Source of the DNA: Sinorhizobium fredii
GTDB lineage: Bacteria; Pseudomonadota; Alphaproteobacteria; Rhizobiales; Rhizobiaceae
DNA length: 64,000 nucleotides
Assembly: GCF_002944405.1 (NCBI RefSeq)
Contig: NZ_CP024310.1
Coordinates: 1,426,001-1,490,000, forward strand
Direction: 5' to 3'
Under the pieces are notes generated by a model that saw only the letters and a program-made list of their open reading frames with translations, ran no database searches and had not been told where the DNA came from. Positions 8,835 through 17,209 of the stretch are shown in pieces. The translations under genes were made by a program, and so were the position numbers. The stretch's first letter is position 1. Every line of letters begins with the position of its first letter.

Positions 8835-8960
8835 TCATCCTGGAATTTTGGGCTGTTCGGCTGGCTTGCCGAAATTCTCCCGGTAAGCGCGCGGCGTCAG
8901 GCCGAACCGGGTCGGTAGAAAGCGCAGGCTGGCTGACGCGGCGGTCAGCGACAATCTCGT
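8835..8960 (-). pseudogene. Relic of the C-terminus of an AraC-family regulator
   Basis: Immediately after the doeB/eutE stop, one minus-strand frame reads ASLRFLPTRFGLTPRAYREN followed by FG and a stop at 8835-8837. RFGLTPRAYRENFG matches the last recognition-helix region and tail of AraC/XylS regulators (typically RFGvsPxaYRxxF). There is no room for the other 200-plus residues, because doeB occupies the upstream DNA. I read this as the remaining 3' end of a regulator gene whose body was lost, perhaps when the eut genes were inserted or rearranged. Confidence 0.6.
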
Positions 8961-9965
8961 CTAAATCGCCACGGCCAATACGGCGCAGCAGTCGCCCGCC
9001 TTGATCAGTCCGGGAAAGTGGCGGGCGACCAGCATCCCGGCCATCTTCGCCTGAACTTCGATCGGCTCGGCGCCGGTGCGCGCAGTCGGATGGATCCGCG
9101 CGATGACTGAGCCGGATTCGACCGGCTCGCCGAGATCGACAAGGAACTCGACGAGCCCGCCATCTTCGGCAAAGGCGAAGCAATCGTCGCTCGGCATGTC
9201 CAGCCACTGCGTCGGTTGGGCATCGATCTCGCCCTTGATGATGCCGGCGTGGCGCAGCACATTCATCGCGCCGCGTTTAGCGATAGCAGCACTTTTCGCC
9301 GTCGCCGAGCCGCCGCCACCGAGTTCCGTAGTGATGAAGATCTTGCCCATCTCTTCGGCCGCCGTGTCGTACATGCCGACCGCGTCGATCTCGAGCATCT
9401 TCATGGAAAACGGCGCGCCGAAGGCTTTGACGAAGTCGAAGGCGCTCGCTTCCTGCTCCTTGTCGGGAAGGATGTGAGCGGCGCAGAAGGGCAAAAAGTC
9501 GAGCGTCTTGCCCCCGGAATGGAAGTCGAGCACGATGTCTGCCAGCGGCAGAAGAGCGCGCTGGAAATAGTCGGCGATCTTCTCGGTCACCGTCCCGTCC
9601 GGCCGGCCCGGGAAACTGCGGTTCATATTGCCCCTGTCGATCGGCGAGGTCCGCGTCGCAGCCTGAAACGCGGGATAATTCATCGCCGGGACGATGATCA
9701 CCCGGCCCTGAACTTCGGCGGCATCGAGCCTCCGCGCCAGATCCAAGAGCGCGATCGGGCCTTCATATTCGTCGCCGTGATTGCCGCCGGTGAAGAGGGC
9801 CGTCGGCCCTATCCCGTTCTTGATGACGGTGATCGGGATCATCACCGAGCCCCAGGCCGAATCGTCGCGGCTATAGGGCAGGCGCAGGAATCCGTGCTGG
9901 ACGCCGTCGGCGTCGAAGTCGACCGTGGCGCTGATCGGCGACGGCCGCAAATGCTGCTCCCTCAT
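8961..9965 (-). CDS. doeB: N-alpha-acetyl-diaminobutyrate deacetylase (DoeB/EutE)
   Basis: 334 residues of the succinylglutamate desuccinylase/aspartoacylase family. Zinc ligands are visible in GGNHGDEYEG (H-x2-E, about residues 61-70) and LDFHSGG (about 145-150), and FITTELGGGG supplies the later catalytic Glu. DoeB removes the acetyl group from N-alpha-acetyl-L-2,4-diaminobutyrate, the product of ectoine ring opening, giving diaminobutyrate and acetate in the cytoplasm. It is the last gene of the ehu-eut operon, starting 4 bases after doeA. In the S. meliloti naming this is eutE. The assignment rests on family, order and pairing with doeA. Confidence 0.92.
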   Translation of the reverse strand: MREQHLRPSPISATVDFDADGVQHGFLRLPYSRDDSAWGSVMIPITVIKNGIGPTALFTGGNHGDEYEGPIALLDLARRLDAAEVQGRVIIVPAMNYPAFQAATRTSPIDRGNMNRSFPGRPDGTVTEKIADYFQRALLPLADIVLDFHSGGKTLDFLPFCAAHILPDKEQEASAFDFVKAFGAPFSMKMLEIDAVGMYDTAAEEMGKIFITTELGGGGSATAKSAAIAKRGAMNVLRHAGIIKGEIDAQPTQWLDMPSDDCFAFAEDGGLVEFLVDLGEPVESGSVIARIHPTARTGAEPIEVQAKMAGMLVARHFPGLIKAGDCCAVLAVAI

Positions 9966-9969
9966 GTCC

Positions 9970-11151
9970 TCAGTCCTTGACCATCAGCTTGCGCGGCACG
10001 GAGGCGAGGCATTCGACGCCGCTTTCGGTGATCAGAATGCTCTCTGTGGTCTCGAAGCCCATGTCCTCGAGCCAGAGACCGGTCATGAAGTGGAAGGTCA
10101 TGCCCGGCTTCAGCTCCGTCTTGTCGCCCGGACGCAGGCTCATGGTGCGCTCGCCCCAGTCCGGCGGATAGGAAAGACCGATCGGATAGCCGGTGCGGTT
10201 GTCCTTCACGATCCCGTATTTCTTGAGCACGGCGAAGAAGGCGTTGGCGATGTCCTCGCAGGTGTTGCCCGGCTTGGCGACCGCGAGCCCCGCCTCCATG
10301 CCCTCGAGCGTCGCCTTCTCGGCGTCGAGGAAGGCCTGGGTCGGCTTGCCGAGGAACACCGTGCGCGACAGCGGCAGGTGATAGCGGTTGTAGCAGCCGG
10401 CGATCTCGAAAAAGGTCCCCTCGCCCCGCTTCATCGGCCGGTCGTCCCAGGTGAGATGCGGCGCGGAGGCTTCGACGCCCGAGGGAAGCAGCGGCACGAT
10501 CGCCGGATAGTCGCCGCCGATGCCGTCGACGCCGCGGGTGCCGGCGTCGTAAATTTCCGCGACCAGATCGCATTTGCGCATGCCGACCTCGATCTTGTCG
10601 AAGATGCGCGCGTGCATCGCTTCGACGATCCGGGCGGCGTTGCGCATGTACTTGATTTCCGTCTCGCTCTTGACGGCGCGCTGCCAGTTGACGAGCGCCG
10701 TCGCGTCGACGTAGCGGGCATTCGGCAGATGCTTCTGCAGCGAAGCGAAGGCTGCCGCCGAGAACCAGTAATTGTCCATCTCGACGCCGATCCGGAGCGA
10801 CCCCCAGCCGCGATCGGCGAGGATGCCGGAGAGGTAATCCATCGGGTGGCGCTCGGTCGACTGCACGTAGTGGTCGGGATAGCCGATGATGTTCTCGTGG
10901 TTGAGATAGGCGGTCAGCTTGGCGCCGTTGGCGTCCTGGCCGCGGCCGAACCAGATCGGCTCTCCTAAAGGCGGCACGATCACCGCCTGATGCACATAGA
11001 AGGACCAGCCGTCATAGCCTGTGAGCCATGCCATGTTGGACGGGTCGCTGACGATCAGGAGCTCGATGCCCTTGGCTTCCATCGCCTGGCGGGTCTTTCT
11101 GAGCCGCGCTTCATATTCCCCAAGGGAGAATTTGAGGTTGGGTTGGGTCAT
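9970..11151 (-). CDS. doeA: Ectoine hydrolase (DoeA/EutD)
   Basis: 393 residues with the two-domain creatinase/prolidase (M24) architecture: N-terminal domain about 1-155 (GYDGWSFYVHQAVIVPP), then the pita-bread domain (ERTMSLRPGDKTELKPGMTFHF, GFETTESILITESG). Ectoine hydrolase opens the tetrahydropyrimidine ring of ectoine to N-acetyl-diaminobutyrate; it is related to peptidases but acts on a cyclic amidine. Its length matches DoeA proteins (about 390-400). RBS GGGAAGAG precedes the ATG. It sits between eutC and doeB, as in the S. meliloti ehuABCD-eutABCDE operon, where it is eutD. Confidence 0.92.
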   Translation of the reverse strand: MTQPNLKFSLGEYEARLRKTRQAMEAKGIELLIVSDPSNMAWLTGYDGWSFYVHQAVIVPPLGEPIWFGRGQDANGAKLTAYLNHENIIGYPDHYVQSTERHPMDYLSGILADRGWGSLRIGVEMDNYWFSAAAFASLQKHLPNARYVDATALVNWQRAVKSETEIKYMRNAARIVEAMHARIFDKIEVGMRKCDLVAEIYDAGTRGVDGIGGDYPAIVPLLPSGVEASAPHLTWDDRPMKRGEGTFFEIAGCYNRYHLPLSRTVFLGKPTQAFLDAEKATLEGMEAGLAVAKPGNTCEDIANAFFAVLKKYGIVKDNRTGYPIGLSYPPDWGERTMSLRPGDKTELKPGMTFHFMTGLWLEDMGFETTESILITESGVECLASVPRKLMVKD

Positions 11152-11184
11152 GTCTCTTCCCTCGTTTTGCCGGAAATGCCGGCG

Positions 11185-12174
11185 TCAACTCTCGAACGTC
11201 GCTCCTGCGTTCGCGGCATTCGCCCGCGCGAAGGCGAGCGTGGCGATGGCGGTGTCCTGGATGCCGGTACCGGTCAGGTCGGCGATGGTGATCTCGTTCG
11301 CGCTCGTGCGTCCCGCCCTCAGACCGGCGATCACCTGGCCGAGCTCGGCGAACTCGGCATCCGGTGCCACGACGCCAGCAGCAACCGCGTGGTGCAGTTC
11401 ACCGAGACGGCGCGTCTGCTTCAGGCTGTCGGCGACATAGGTGGCGCGGGCGATCGCCCGCGGATCAAGCTCGTTCTTGTGCTCGGCATCGGAGCCCATG
11501 ACGGTGACATGCTGACCCGGCTCAAGCCAGCCGGCCATGAAGATCGGCTTCTCCGACGGGGTGGTGGTGACGACGATATCGGCGCCCGCGACGGCTGCCT
11601 CCGGCTCGATTGAGGCCTTGACCGGAAAGCCGAGCTTTCCGGCCAGTACGATCGCAACCGCTTCGGCCTTCGCCGCATCGCGGGCCCAGAGCCGCGCCTC
11701 GCGGATCGGGCGGACGAGGGTCAGTGCTTCAAGCTGCAGCCTGGCCTGCATGCCCGCACCGAAGATCGCGGCAACGGATGCACCTTCCCGCGACAAGTGC
11801 TTAGCCGCGATGGCACCAGCGGCAGCCGTGCGGACGTCCGTCAAGTATCCATTGTCGAGCAACAAGGCCTGCACCAGCCCGGTGCGGCTCGAAAGCAGCA
11901 CCATCATGCCGTTGGTGCTCGGCAGGCCGATCTTCGGATTGTCGAAGAAGCCGGGGCTGATCTTGATGGCGAAACCGTCGAGGCCGGACACATAGGCCGT
12001 CTTGACGTCGACCTCGCCGCGATGCTCAGGAATGTCGAGCCTCAGGATCGGCGGCATCGCCACCGCCCTGGTGGCGAGCGCATGGAAGGCATTCTCGACG
12101 CAGGCGACCGCTTCGCGATCGAGCGGCACGATGCGACGCAGCTCCGCCTCGGTGAGAATCGTTATCCTCGTCAT
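11185..12174 (-). CDS. eutC: Ornithine cyclodeaminase/mu-crystallin family protein EutC
   Basis: 329 residues from the ATG at 12174, which overlaps the eutB stop as ATGA. The Rossmann motif IFGAGMQARLQLEAL (about residues 130-145) binds NAD, and the flanking KISPGFFDNP and DVRTAAAGAIAAKHLS segments are typical of the family. Members convert or reduce cyclic imino acids. In ectoine loci EutC is thought to work with EutA and EutB in the conversion of hydroxyectoine to an ectoine-pathway intermediate; the exact reaction has not been firmly assigned. A 255-base upstream extension in the same frame is only eutB read in another frame. Confidence 0.9.
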   Translation of the reverse strand: MTRITILTEAELRRIVPLDREAVACVENAFHALATRAVAMPPILRLDIPEHRGEVDVKTAYVSGLDGFAIKISPGFFDNPKIGLPSTNGMMVLLSSRTGLVQALLLDNGYLTDVRTAAAGAIAAKHLSREGASVAAIFGAGMQARLQLEALTLVRPIREARLWARDAAKAEAVAIVLAGKLGFPVKASIEPEAAVAGADIVVTTTPSEKPIFMAGWLEPGQHVTVMGSDAEHKNELDPRAIARATYVADSLKQTRRLGELHHAVAAGVVAPDAEFAELGQVIAGLRAGRTSANEITIADLTGTGIQDTAIATLAFARANAANAGATFES

Positions 12175-13184
12175 GCCGCTGCCTCCTTGCGAAACGGATC
12201 CGTTTCGCCGTTCATCACGCTGAGATGCAGGCCCATATCGACATTGCGGCCGGAGAGAATGACTGCGATCGGACCGACGATCGTCTTGATCTTGCCGGCG
12301 AGAAGCGCCGCGATCCCGACCGCCCCGGCTCCCTCGACGATCTCGCGCTCCTCGGCATAGGCGTGGCGCATGCCGGCGGCGATTTCCGCCTCTGTCACAA
12401 GGATGATGTCGTCGAGGAGCTCCCGGCACATGCTAAATGTCACGCGATTGTCGAGCCCGATGCCGCCGCCAAGCGAATCGGCAAGGCTCGGCTGTTCCTC
12501 GACGAGCACGGGGGTGCCGGCGGCGAGGCTCGTCTTCATCGCGGCGCCGCGCTCCATGGTCAGCCCGATCACCCGCGTCGCCGGCCTGCGCGCCTTGACG
12601 GCTGCGGCCAACCCGGCCGCCAGCCCGCCACCCGAAACCGGCACCAGCACAACGGCGACCTCTGGCATCTGGTCGACGATTTCGAGCCCGAGCGTCCCCT
12701 GCCCTGCGACGACTGCCGGATGGTCGAAGGGCGGCACCATCACGAGACCTTTTTCCGCGATCAGCCGCTCGACCTCTTGCTGCGCCTCGTCCTGCGACCT
12801 GCCGACAATCCGGACATCCGCGCCAAGACGCCTGATTTCGGAGACCTTGTTTTCCGGCACGAGGTGCGACATGCAGATCGTCGCGAGCGAACCTTCCGCC
12901 TTTGCCGCATAGGCGAGTGCTCGGCCATGATTACCGGTCGAGGCCGCGACGACGCCGCGCGCACGCTCCGCGGCGGTGAGTGAAAGCACCGCATTGGTCG
13001 CGCCGCGCAGCTTGAAGCTGCCGGTCGTCTGATGATGCTCGAGCTTGAGGCCGACAGACACGCCGCAGAGCCGGCTCAGCGATGCCGAGGCAACCAGCGG
13101 CGTCGTCAGCACGCGTCCGGAAAAACGCCGCGCCGCGGCTTCGATATCCTCGATCGTCACGGGGAGAGACGCGTTCACGGCCAT
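12171..13184 (-). CDS. eutB: Threonine dehydratase-like PLP enzyme EutB
   Basis: 337 residues of fold-type II PLP enzymes. The cofactor lysine lies in GSFKLRGA (about residues 55-62), the substrate-binding ASTGNHGRA loop follows (about 81-89), and SGGGLAAGLA (about 180) is the phosphate-binding glycine loop. The family removes water or ammonia from hydroxy-amino acids; in ectoine loci EutB is proposed to act on the hydroxyl group derived from hydroxyectoine. It overlaps eutA by 10 bases and eutC by 4, so the three are translationally coupled. Confidence 0.9.
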   Translation of the reverse strand: MAVNASLPVTIEDIEAAARRFSGRVLTTPLVASASLSRLCGVSVGLKLEHHQTTGSFKLRGATNAVLSLTAAERARGVVAASTGNHGRALAYAAKAEGSLATICMSHLVPENKVSEIRRLGADVRIVGRSQDEAQQEVERLIAEKGLVMVPPFDHPAVVAGQGTLGLEIVDQMPEVAVVLVPVSGGGLAAGLAAAVKARRPATRVIGLTMERGAAMKTSLAAGTPVLVEEQPSLADSLGGGIGLDNRVTFSMCRELLDDIILVTEAEIAAGMRHAYAEEREIVEGAGAVGIAALLAGKIKTIVGPIAVILSGRNVDMGLHLSVMNGETDPFRKEAAA

Positions 13185-13960
13185 TCCCCCTTAAGTGGCA
13201 GCGCCATCAGTCGCCCGAGCCGCGGCCGAGCCTCCTGGTCGCTGCAGAGGCGCAGGCAGGCCCAGGCTGTAGCGTAATTGCTGCTGACGACCGGCTTGCC
13301 GATCGCCTCCTCGATTTCATCGATCACGCCGGCGGCGCGAACGGCGGTGCAGGAGATGAAGAGGGCATCGGATTCCGGGGCCATGGCCTCCTTCGCAAAC
13401 GCGACGATCTCCGAAGGCGCGATCCGCGCCATTTCCCGGTCGTCGGAAAGTCCCAGGCAGGTGAAGCGGTCGATCTCGAAGCCGAAGGCCGCAAAATAAT
13501 CCGCCATCGGCCGGCTGGTCTCGACCGTATAGGGGGTGAGCACGGAAATTCGCGTCGCGCCGAGCGTCCGCAAGCCTTCGACCGCCGCCGCCGTCGGCGT
13601 CACTACGGCAGCCCCGGGCTTGGCGGCCTTGACCGCTGCAGCGATCTCCTTATCGCCAATGACGACGGATGCCGAAGTGCAGGAATACATCACGACGTCA
13701 AGCGCCTCGTCGGGCAGGATCAGGCCTGCCGCCGCCGTCAGCGACGGCTGCATCGCCCGCAGGTTCTCCGGCGTCACCGGATTGGCATAAGGAATGCGCG
13801 TGACATAAACGCCGATCCGGTCCGAGGCCACCAGCCGATGAAAGTCCGCTTCGGTGGTGTGATCGGTGGCAAGGATGATGAGGCCGATGCGCTTTTCCAG
13901 CGGCCGGTCGTCGAGGCGCGGTGCGCGCGCTGCCAAAGAAAGAGCGACAGGCGTTTCCAT
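13175..13960 (-). CDS. eutA: Asp/Glu racemase-like (arylmalonate decarboxylase) protein EutA
   Basis: 261 residues from the ATG at 13960, which shares its A with the ehuD stop (TGATG). Two cysteines in equivalent places of the two half-domains (MYSCTSASVV near 95 and FISCTAVRAAG near 200) match the catalytic Cys pair of cofactor-independent racemases. In ectoine-catabolic operons EutA is thought to act with EutBC on hydroxyectoine, possibly as an epimerase. The longer open frame reaching upstream to 14617 is an ehuD shadow. Confidence 0.9.
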   Translation of the reverse strand: METPVALSLAARAPRLDDRPLEKRIGLIILATDHTTEADFHRLVASDRIGVYVTRIPYANPVTPENLRAMQPSLTAAAGLILPDEALDVVMYSCTSASVVIGDKEIAAAVKAAKPGAAVVTPTAAAVEGLRTLGATRISVLTPYTVETSRPMADYFAAFGFEIDRFTCLGLSDDREMARIAPSEIVAFAKEAMAPESDALFISCTAVRAAGVIDEIEEAIGKPVVSSNYATAWACLRLCSDQEARPRLGRLMALPLKGEWP

Positions 13961-14622
13961 CAGCGTTCGTCCACCCGTGCGTAGCGCTCTTCTAGCCAGC
14001 GCAGGAAGAAGACCGAGATGAGGCTCATGATCAGGAAGAAGACGCCGACCAGCGTCATCGGCTCGATATAGCGATAATTGCTGTTGGCGATGCTTTTCGC
14101 CTGGTTCATCAGTTCTAGCACCGTGATTGCCGAAAGCAGCGGCGTCTCCTTGAACATGGCGATCAGGTAATTGGCGAGCGCCGGGATCATCGGCGGGATC
14201 GCCTGCGGCAGGATCACGTGGACCCAGGTCTGGCGGGCGGTGAGGTTCGTCGCCTTGGCGGCTTCCCACTGGCCGCGCGGCACGTTCTCGATGCCGGCCC
14301 GGTAGACCTCGGCGGCGTAGGTGCCGTAATGGATGCCGAGACCGATGACGCCGGCGAGCAGCGCCGGCAGTCGGATGCCGATATCCGGCAGCACGTAGAA
14401 GATGAAATAGAGCTGCACCAGCAAAGGCGTGCCGCGGATGAACTCCACCGCGAAGCTCGTGGTGCGCGCGATCGGCGCCGTCGCCACCATGCGCAGGATC
14501 GCGAAGACGAGGCCGACCACGGCGGCGACCGCCGCACCGAGAATGGTGGCGAGAATGGTGATCTGCAGCCCCTCGATGAGGGTCGGCATGATTTGGCGGA
14601 CGAATTCCCAATCCCATTCCAT
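13960..14622 (-). CDS. ehuD: Ectoine/hydroxyectoine ABC permease EhuD
   Basis: 220 residues with about five membrane helices. The loop GIENVPRGQWEAAKATNLTA is the EAA motif that contacts the ATPase, placing it in the HisMQ/polar amino-acid permease subfamily. It forms a heterodimer with EhuC. It starts 2 bases from the ehuC stop and runs directly into eutA, so uptake and breakdown are one transcript. Confidence 0.93.
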   Translation of the reverse strand: MEWDWEFVRQIMPTLIEGLQITILATILGAAVAAVVGLVFAILRMVATAPIARTTSFAVEFIRGTPLLVQLYFIFYVLPDIGIRLPALLAGVIGLGIHYGTYAAEVYRAGIENVPRGQWEAAKATNLTARQTWVHVILPQAIPPMIPALANYLIAMFKETPLLSAITVLELMNQAKSIANSNYRYIEPMTLVGVFFLIMSLISVFFLRWLEERYARVDER

Positions 14623-14624
14623 GG

Positions 14625-15284
14625 TCAGGCCCTCACGCCGTCGAGGCCACGCGTCACCCGGCGCTCCAGCCAGCGCATGCCGAGCGAGATCAACCAGGCC
14701 ATGACGAAGTAGAGCACCAGGATCGTCGCGAAGGGGATCAGCGTGCTGCCCGTCTGCGCGCGCACCACCTGGGCCTGGAAGGTCATGTCGGTGAGCGAGA
14801 TCAGCGAGACGACCGCCGTCCCCTTGAGGAGCTCGATCGCATTGTTGCCGAAGGTCGGCAGCATCAGCGGCAGCGCCTGCGGCAGGATGATGTGGCGCAT
14901 CGCCTGGTAACGCGAGAGGTTGAGCGCGGTGCAGGCTTCGCGCTGCTCGCGGCCGATCGCTTTTACGGCACCGCGCACCACTTCCGCGCCATAGGCGCCG
15001 ACATTCAGGCCCAGCGCCAGCACGCCGGCTTGCAGCGGCGTCAGCGTGATGCCGGCAAAGGGCAGCACGAAATAGACCCAGAAGAGCTGGACGAAGATCG
15101 ATGTGCCGCGGAAGAACTCGATATAGGTCGTGGCAAGCGCGCGCACCACCATGAACCGGCTGACGCGCCCGAGCCCCGCCGCAAAGGCGACCACGACGGC
15201 CAGCGCCGAGCCCATCAGGGTGAGCTGGACGGTCACCCAGGCGCCTTCAAGGATCAATCCGATATAGCCGGACCAGTCGATCAT
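14625..15284 (-). CDS. ehuC: Ectoine/hydroxyectoine ABC permease EhuC
   Basis: 219 residues, HisMQ-type inner-membrane permease with about five spans and an EAA loop (AIGREQREACTALNLSRYQA, about residues 127-146). It pairs with EhuD. The ribosome-binding site is weak and the gene follows a strong stem-loop after ehuB, which would leave the permeases less expressed than the binding protein, as is usual for such transporters. Confidence 0.93.
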   Translation of the reverse strand: MIDWSGYIGLILEGAWVTVQLTLMGSALAVVVAFAAGLGRVSRFMVVRALATTYIEFFRGTSIFVQLFWVYFVLPFAGITLTPLQAGVLALGLNVGAYGAEVVRGAVKAIGREQREACTALNLSRYQAMRHIILPQALPLMLPTFGNNAIELLKGTAVVSLISLTDMTFQAQVVRAQTGSTLIPFATILVLYFVMAWLISLGMRWLERRVTRGLDGVRA

Positions 15285-15322
15285 CGTTCAATTGTTCCAG
15301 TCAGAGTGCGGCTCGGTTCAAC

Positions 15323-15382
15323 GGGGCCTTCCATGCCGCCTTCCCCCGGTGTCGCTCCGGTGAAAAGGCGGCGGGAAGCCCC
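15323..15382 (-). promoter_or_regulatory. Intercistronic stem-loop between ehuB and ehuC
   Basis: GCCGCCTT (15335-15342) and AAGGCGGC (15365-15372) are perfectly paired. The outer segments GGGGCCTTCC and GGGAAGCCCC extend the stem with one bulge, and a smaller CCGG hairpin sits inside. No T tract follows. It lies just 3' of the binding-protein gene, where such structures protect the upstream mRNA and raise binding-protein yield. Confidence 0.6.
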
Positions 15383-15391
15383 AGCCCAGGC

Positions 15392-16243
15392 TTATTGCGC
15401 GGCGCAGAGTTTCTCGCGCGTCGTCGACATCGCCGCCTTTGCCGAGAAGCCATAGGGCTCGATGATCTTGGCGAACTCGCCGGATTCCTTCATCTTGGCG
15501 AGTTCGACATCGAAGGCATCGCGCAACGCTTCGTCGCCCTTCCTGAAGGCGGCGCCGTCGCAATAGACCGGGGCGCCTTCGACCGGCGCGACCACTTCGA
15601 TATTGGGGTCGTTGGCCTTCGAGACGAGGTCGTTGATCGAAAGCACCGGCAGCGAGTAGACGTCGATGCGGCCGTCCTGCAGCATCTTCATGCCGCTCTG
15701 GCCGTCCGGCACGACGATAACGCGGTCACGCGGCACGCCGGCTTCGAGCGCCAGCTTCTCTTCCGTGCCGCCGCCCGGCGCACCGATCTTCGCATCCGGA
15801 TTGTCGGCGATGTCCTTGTAACTCTTCAATTTGAGCGGATTGCCCTTCTTCAGCGCGAAGGCCTCGGCGTCGCAGAGGATCGGCTGCGAATAGGCGACCG
15901 CGGCGCAGCGCTCCGGCTTCATGAAAAGCCCGGCGGTGATCGCGTCGTGACGGCCCGCCTGCAGGCCGGGGATCATCGCGCCATATTCGGAGATCGAGGC
16001 GACGATTTCCGGCACGCCGAGCCGCTTGAAGATCTCGCGGGCCACATCCGGCGCGGCACCGGAGACCTTGCCGTCGGCGCCGACGGCGGTAAAGGGCGGC
16101 TCGTTTGCGATGGCGACACGCGCGAAGCCCTGTTCCTTCAGTTCCTCGAGCTTGTTCTCATCCGCCGCGACGGGCGTCGCTGCGGCAATTGCCATCAACG
16201 CCGTCGCACCTGCCGCCATTGCCATCAAAGCTTTCAGTGTCAT
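15392..16243 (-). CDS. ehuB: Periplasmic ectoine/hydroxyectoine-binding protein EhuB
   Basis: 283 residues from the ATG at 16243, chosen because GAGGAG precedes it by about 10 bases and the signal peptide (MTLKALMAMAAG...TPVAADE) then has normal length. It is a family 3 solute-binding protein. Ligand residues I recall for the S. meliloti EhuB cage appear in place: Glu and Phe of NEPPF, Tyr of SEYGAM, and Phe and Arg of LFMKPER. It captures ectoines with high affinity and hands them to EhuCD. Confidence 0.93.
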   Translation of the reverse strand: MTLKALMAMAAGATALMAIAAATPVAADENKLEELKEQGFARVAIANEPPFTAVGADGKVSGAAPDVAREIFKRLGVPEIVASISEYGAMIPGLQAGRHDAITAGLFMKPERCAAVAYSQPILCDAEAFALKKGNPLKLKSYKDIADNPDAKIGAPGGGTEEKLALEAGVPRDRVIVVPDGQSGMKMLQDGRIDVYSLPVLSINDLVSKANDPNIEVVAPVEGAPVYCDGAAFRKGDEALRDAFDVELAKMKESGEFAKIIEPYGFSAKAAMSTTREKLCAAQ

Positions 16244-16305
16244 CGTTCCCAACTCCTCTGTTGTTCTCTTCACGTTGTTGCTTGAGGCAATGTCGGCCCG
16301 AGAGC

Positions 16306-17091
16306 TCAGACGCGGTGCCCTGCCGCTATGATCTTGCGCAGGAAGGTCTGCGTGCGTTCCTGTTTCGGGTGCCGGAAGATGTCTTCGGGCCTCCCCTCCT
16401 CGACAATCTTGCCGCGGTCGAAGAAGAGCACCCGATCGGCGAAATCATGGGCAAAGCCCATTTCGTGGGTGACGAGCAGCATCGTCATGTCCGTTTCGGC
16501 CGCCAGCTTGCGCATGACGTTCAGGACTTCCTCGACGAGCTCGGGATCGAGCGCGGAGGTCACCTCGTCGAACAGCATGATCTTCGGCGACAGCGCCAGC
16601 GCCCGGGCGATCGCGACGCGCTGCTTCTGGCCGCCGGAGAGCTGGGCCGGCATGCTCTTCGCCTTGTCGGCGAGCCCGACCATGTCAAGAAGCTCCATCG
16701 CCCGCTTTTCCGCCGCCGCACGCGGAACGCCCTTTGTCAGCATCGGCGCCAATGTGACGTTGTCGAGCACGCATTTATGGGGAAACAGGTTGAAGTGCTG
16801 GAAGACCATGCCGATCTTCTCGCGCATCTTATGGAGATGCCGCTCGTCGGCCGGAACGAGACTGCCCGCCTTCTTCATGTGATAGAGCTGCTCGCCGTCA
16901 ACCTGAATAAAGCCGTCGCTGATCGTTTCCAGCGTCATCAGGATGCGCAGGATCGTCGTCTTGCCCGAACCGGACGGGCCGATGAGGGCGAGCTTCTCGC
17001 CCGGCATTACCTCCATCGACAGACCATCGAGCACGGTCAGCGGACCGTATCTCTTGACGATGTTGTCGATGCGGATGATCGGCTCGGGCAT
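16306..17091 (-). CDS. ehuA: Ectoine/hydroxyectoine ABC transporter ATPase EhuA
   Basis: 261 residues with all ABC ATPase motifs: Walker [10 protein letters not shown] (about residue 38-46), Q-loop [11 protein letters not shown], signature [15 protein letters not shown], Walker [13 protein letters not shown] and the switch histidine in VTHEM. It drives uptake through EhuCD. First gene of the ehu-eut operon; RBS GGGAGAG precedes the ATG. The 118-base gap upstream holds the probable EnuR sites. Confidence 0.94.
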   Translation of the reverse strand: MPEPIIRIDNIVKRYGPLTVLDGLSMEVMPGEKLALIGPSGSGKTTILRILMTLETISDGFIQVDGEQLYHMKKAGSLVPADERHLHKMREKIGMVFQHFNLFPHKCVLDNVTLAPMLTKGVPRAAAEKRAMELLDMVGLADKAKSMPAQLSGGQKQRVAIARALALSPKIMLFDEVTSALDPELVEEVLNVMRKLAAETDMTMLLVTHEMGFAHDFADRVLFFDRGKIVEEGRPEDIFRHPKQERTQTFLRKIIAAGHRV

Positions 17092-17145
17092 TCGCGTCTC
17101 TCCCTTTGAGAGCGGTAATGTCCTAACGATGATCCGGTTCCGAAA

Positions 17146-17179
17146 TCATGTCAATGTGAATAATAATCTCATGACAATT
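17146..17179 (-). promoter_or_regulatory. Probable EnuR operator upstream of ehuA
   Basis: Two direct copies of TCATGWCAAT (17146-17155 TCATGTCAAT and 17169-17178 TCATGACAAT) lie 23 bases apart, about two helical turns, upstream of ehuA. Direct repeats on one helix face are the usual target of MocR-type dimers. A further copy in the opposite orientation overlaps the enuR start (18587-18598). Confidence 0.5.
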
Positions 17180-17209
17180 ATTCGACGATGAGCAAGTTTT
17201 GCATCCACA

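Noticed and set aside
12171..12429. Longer start for eutC at 12429
   Set aside because: The extra 85 residues are Arg/Gly-rich antisense-like sequence inside eutB; ATG 12174 with ATGA overlap fits the family length.
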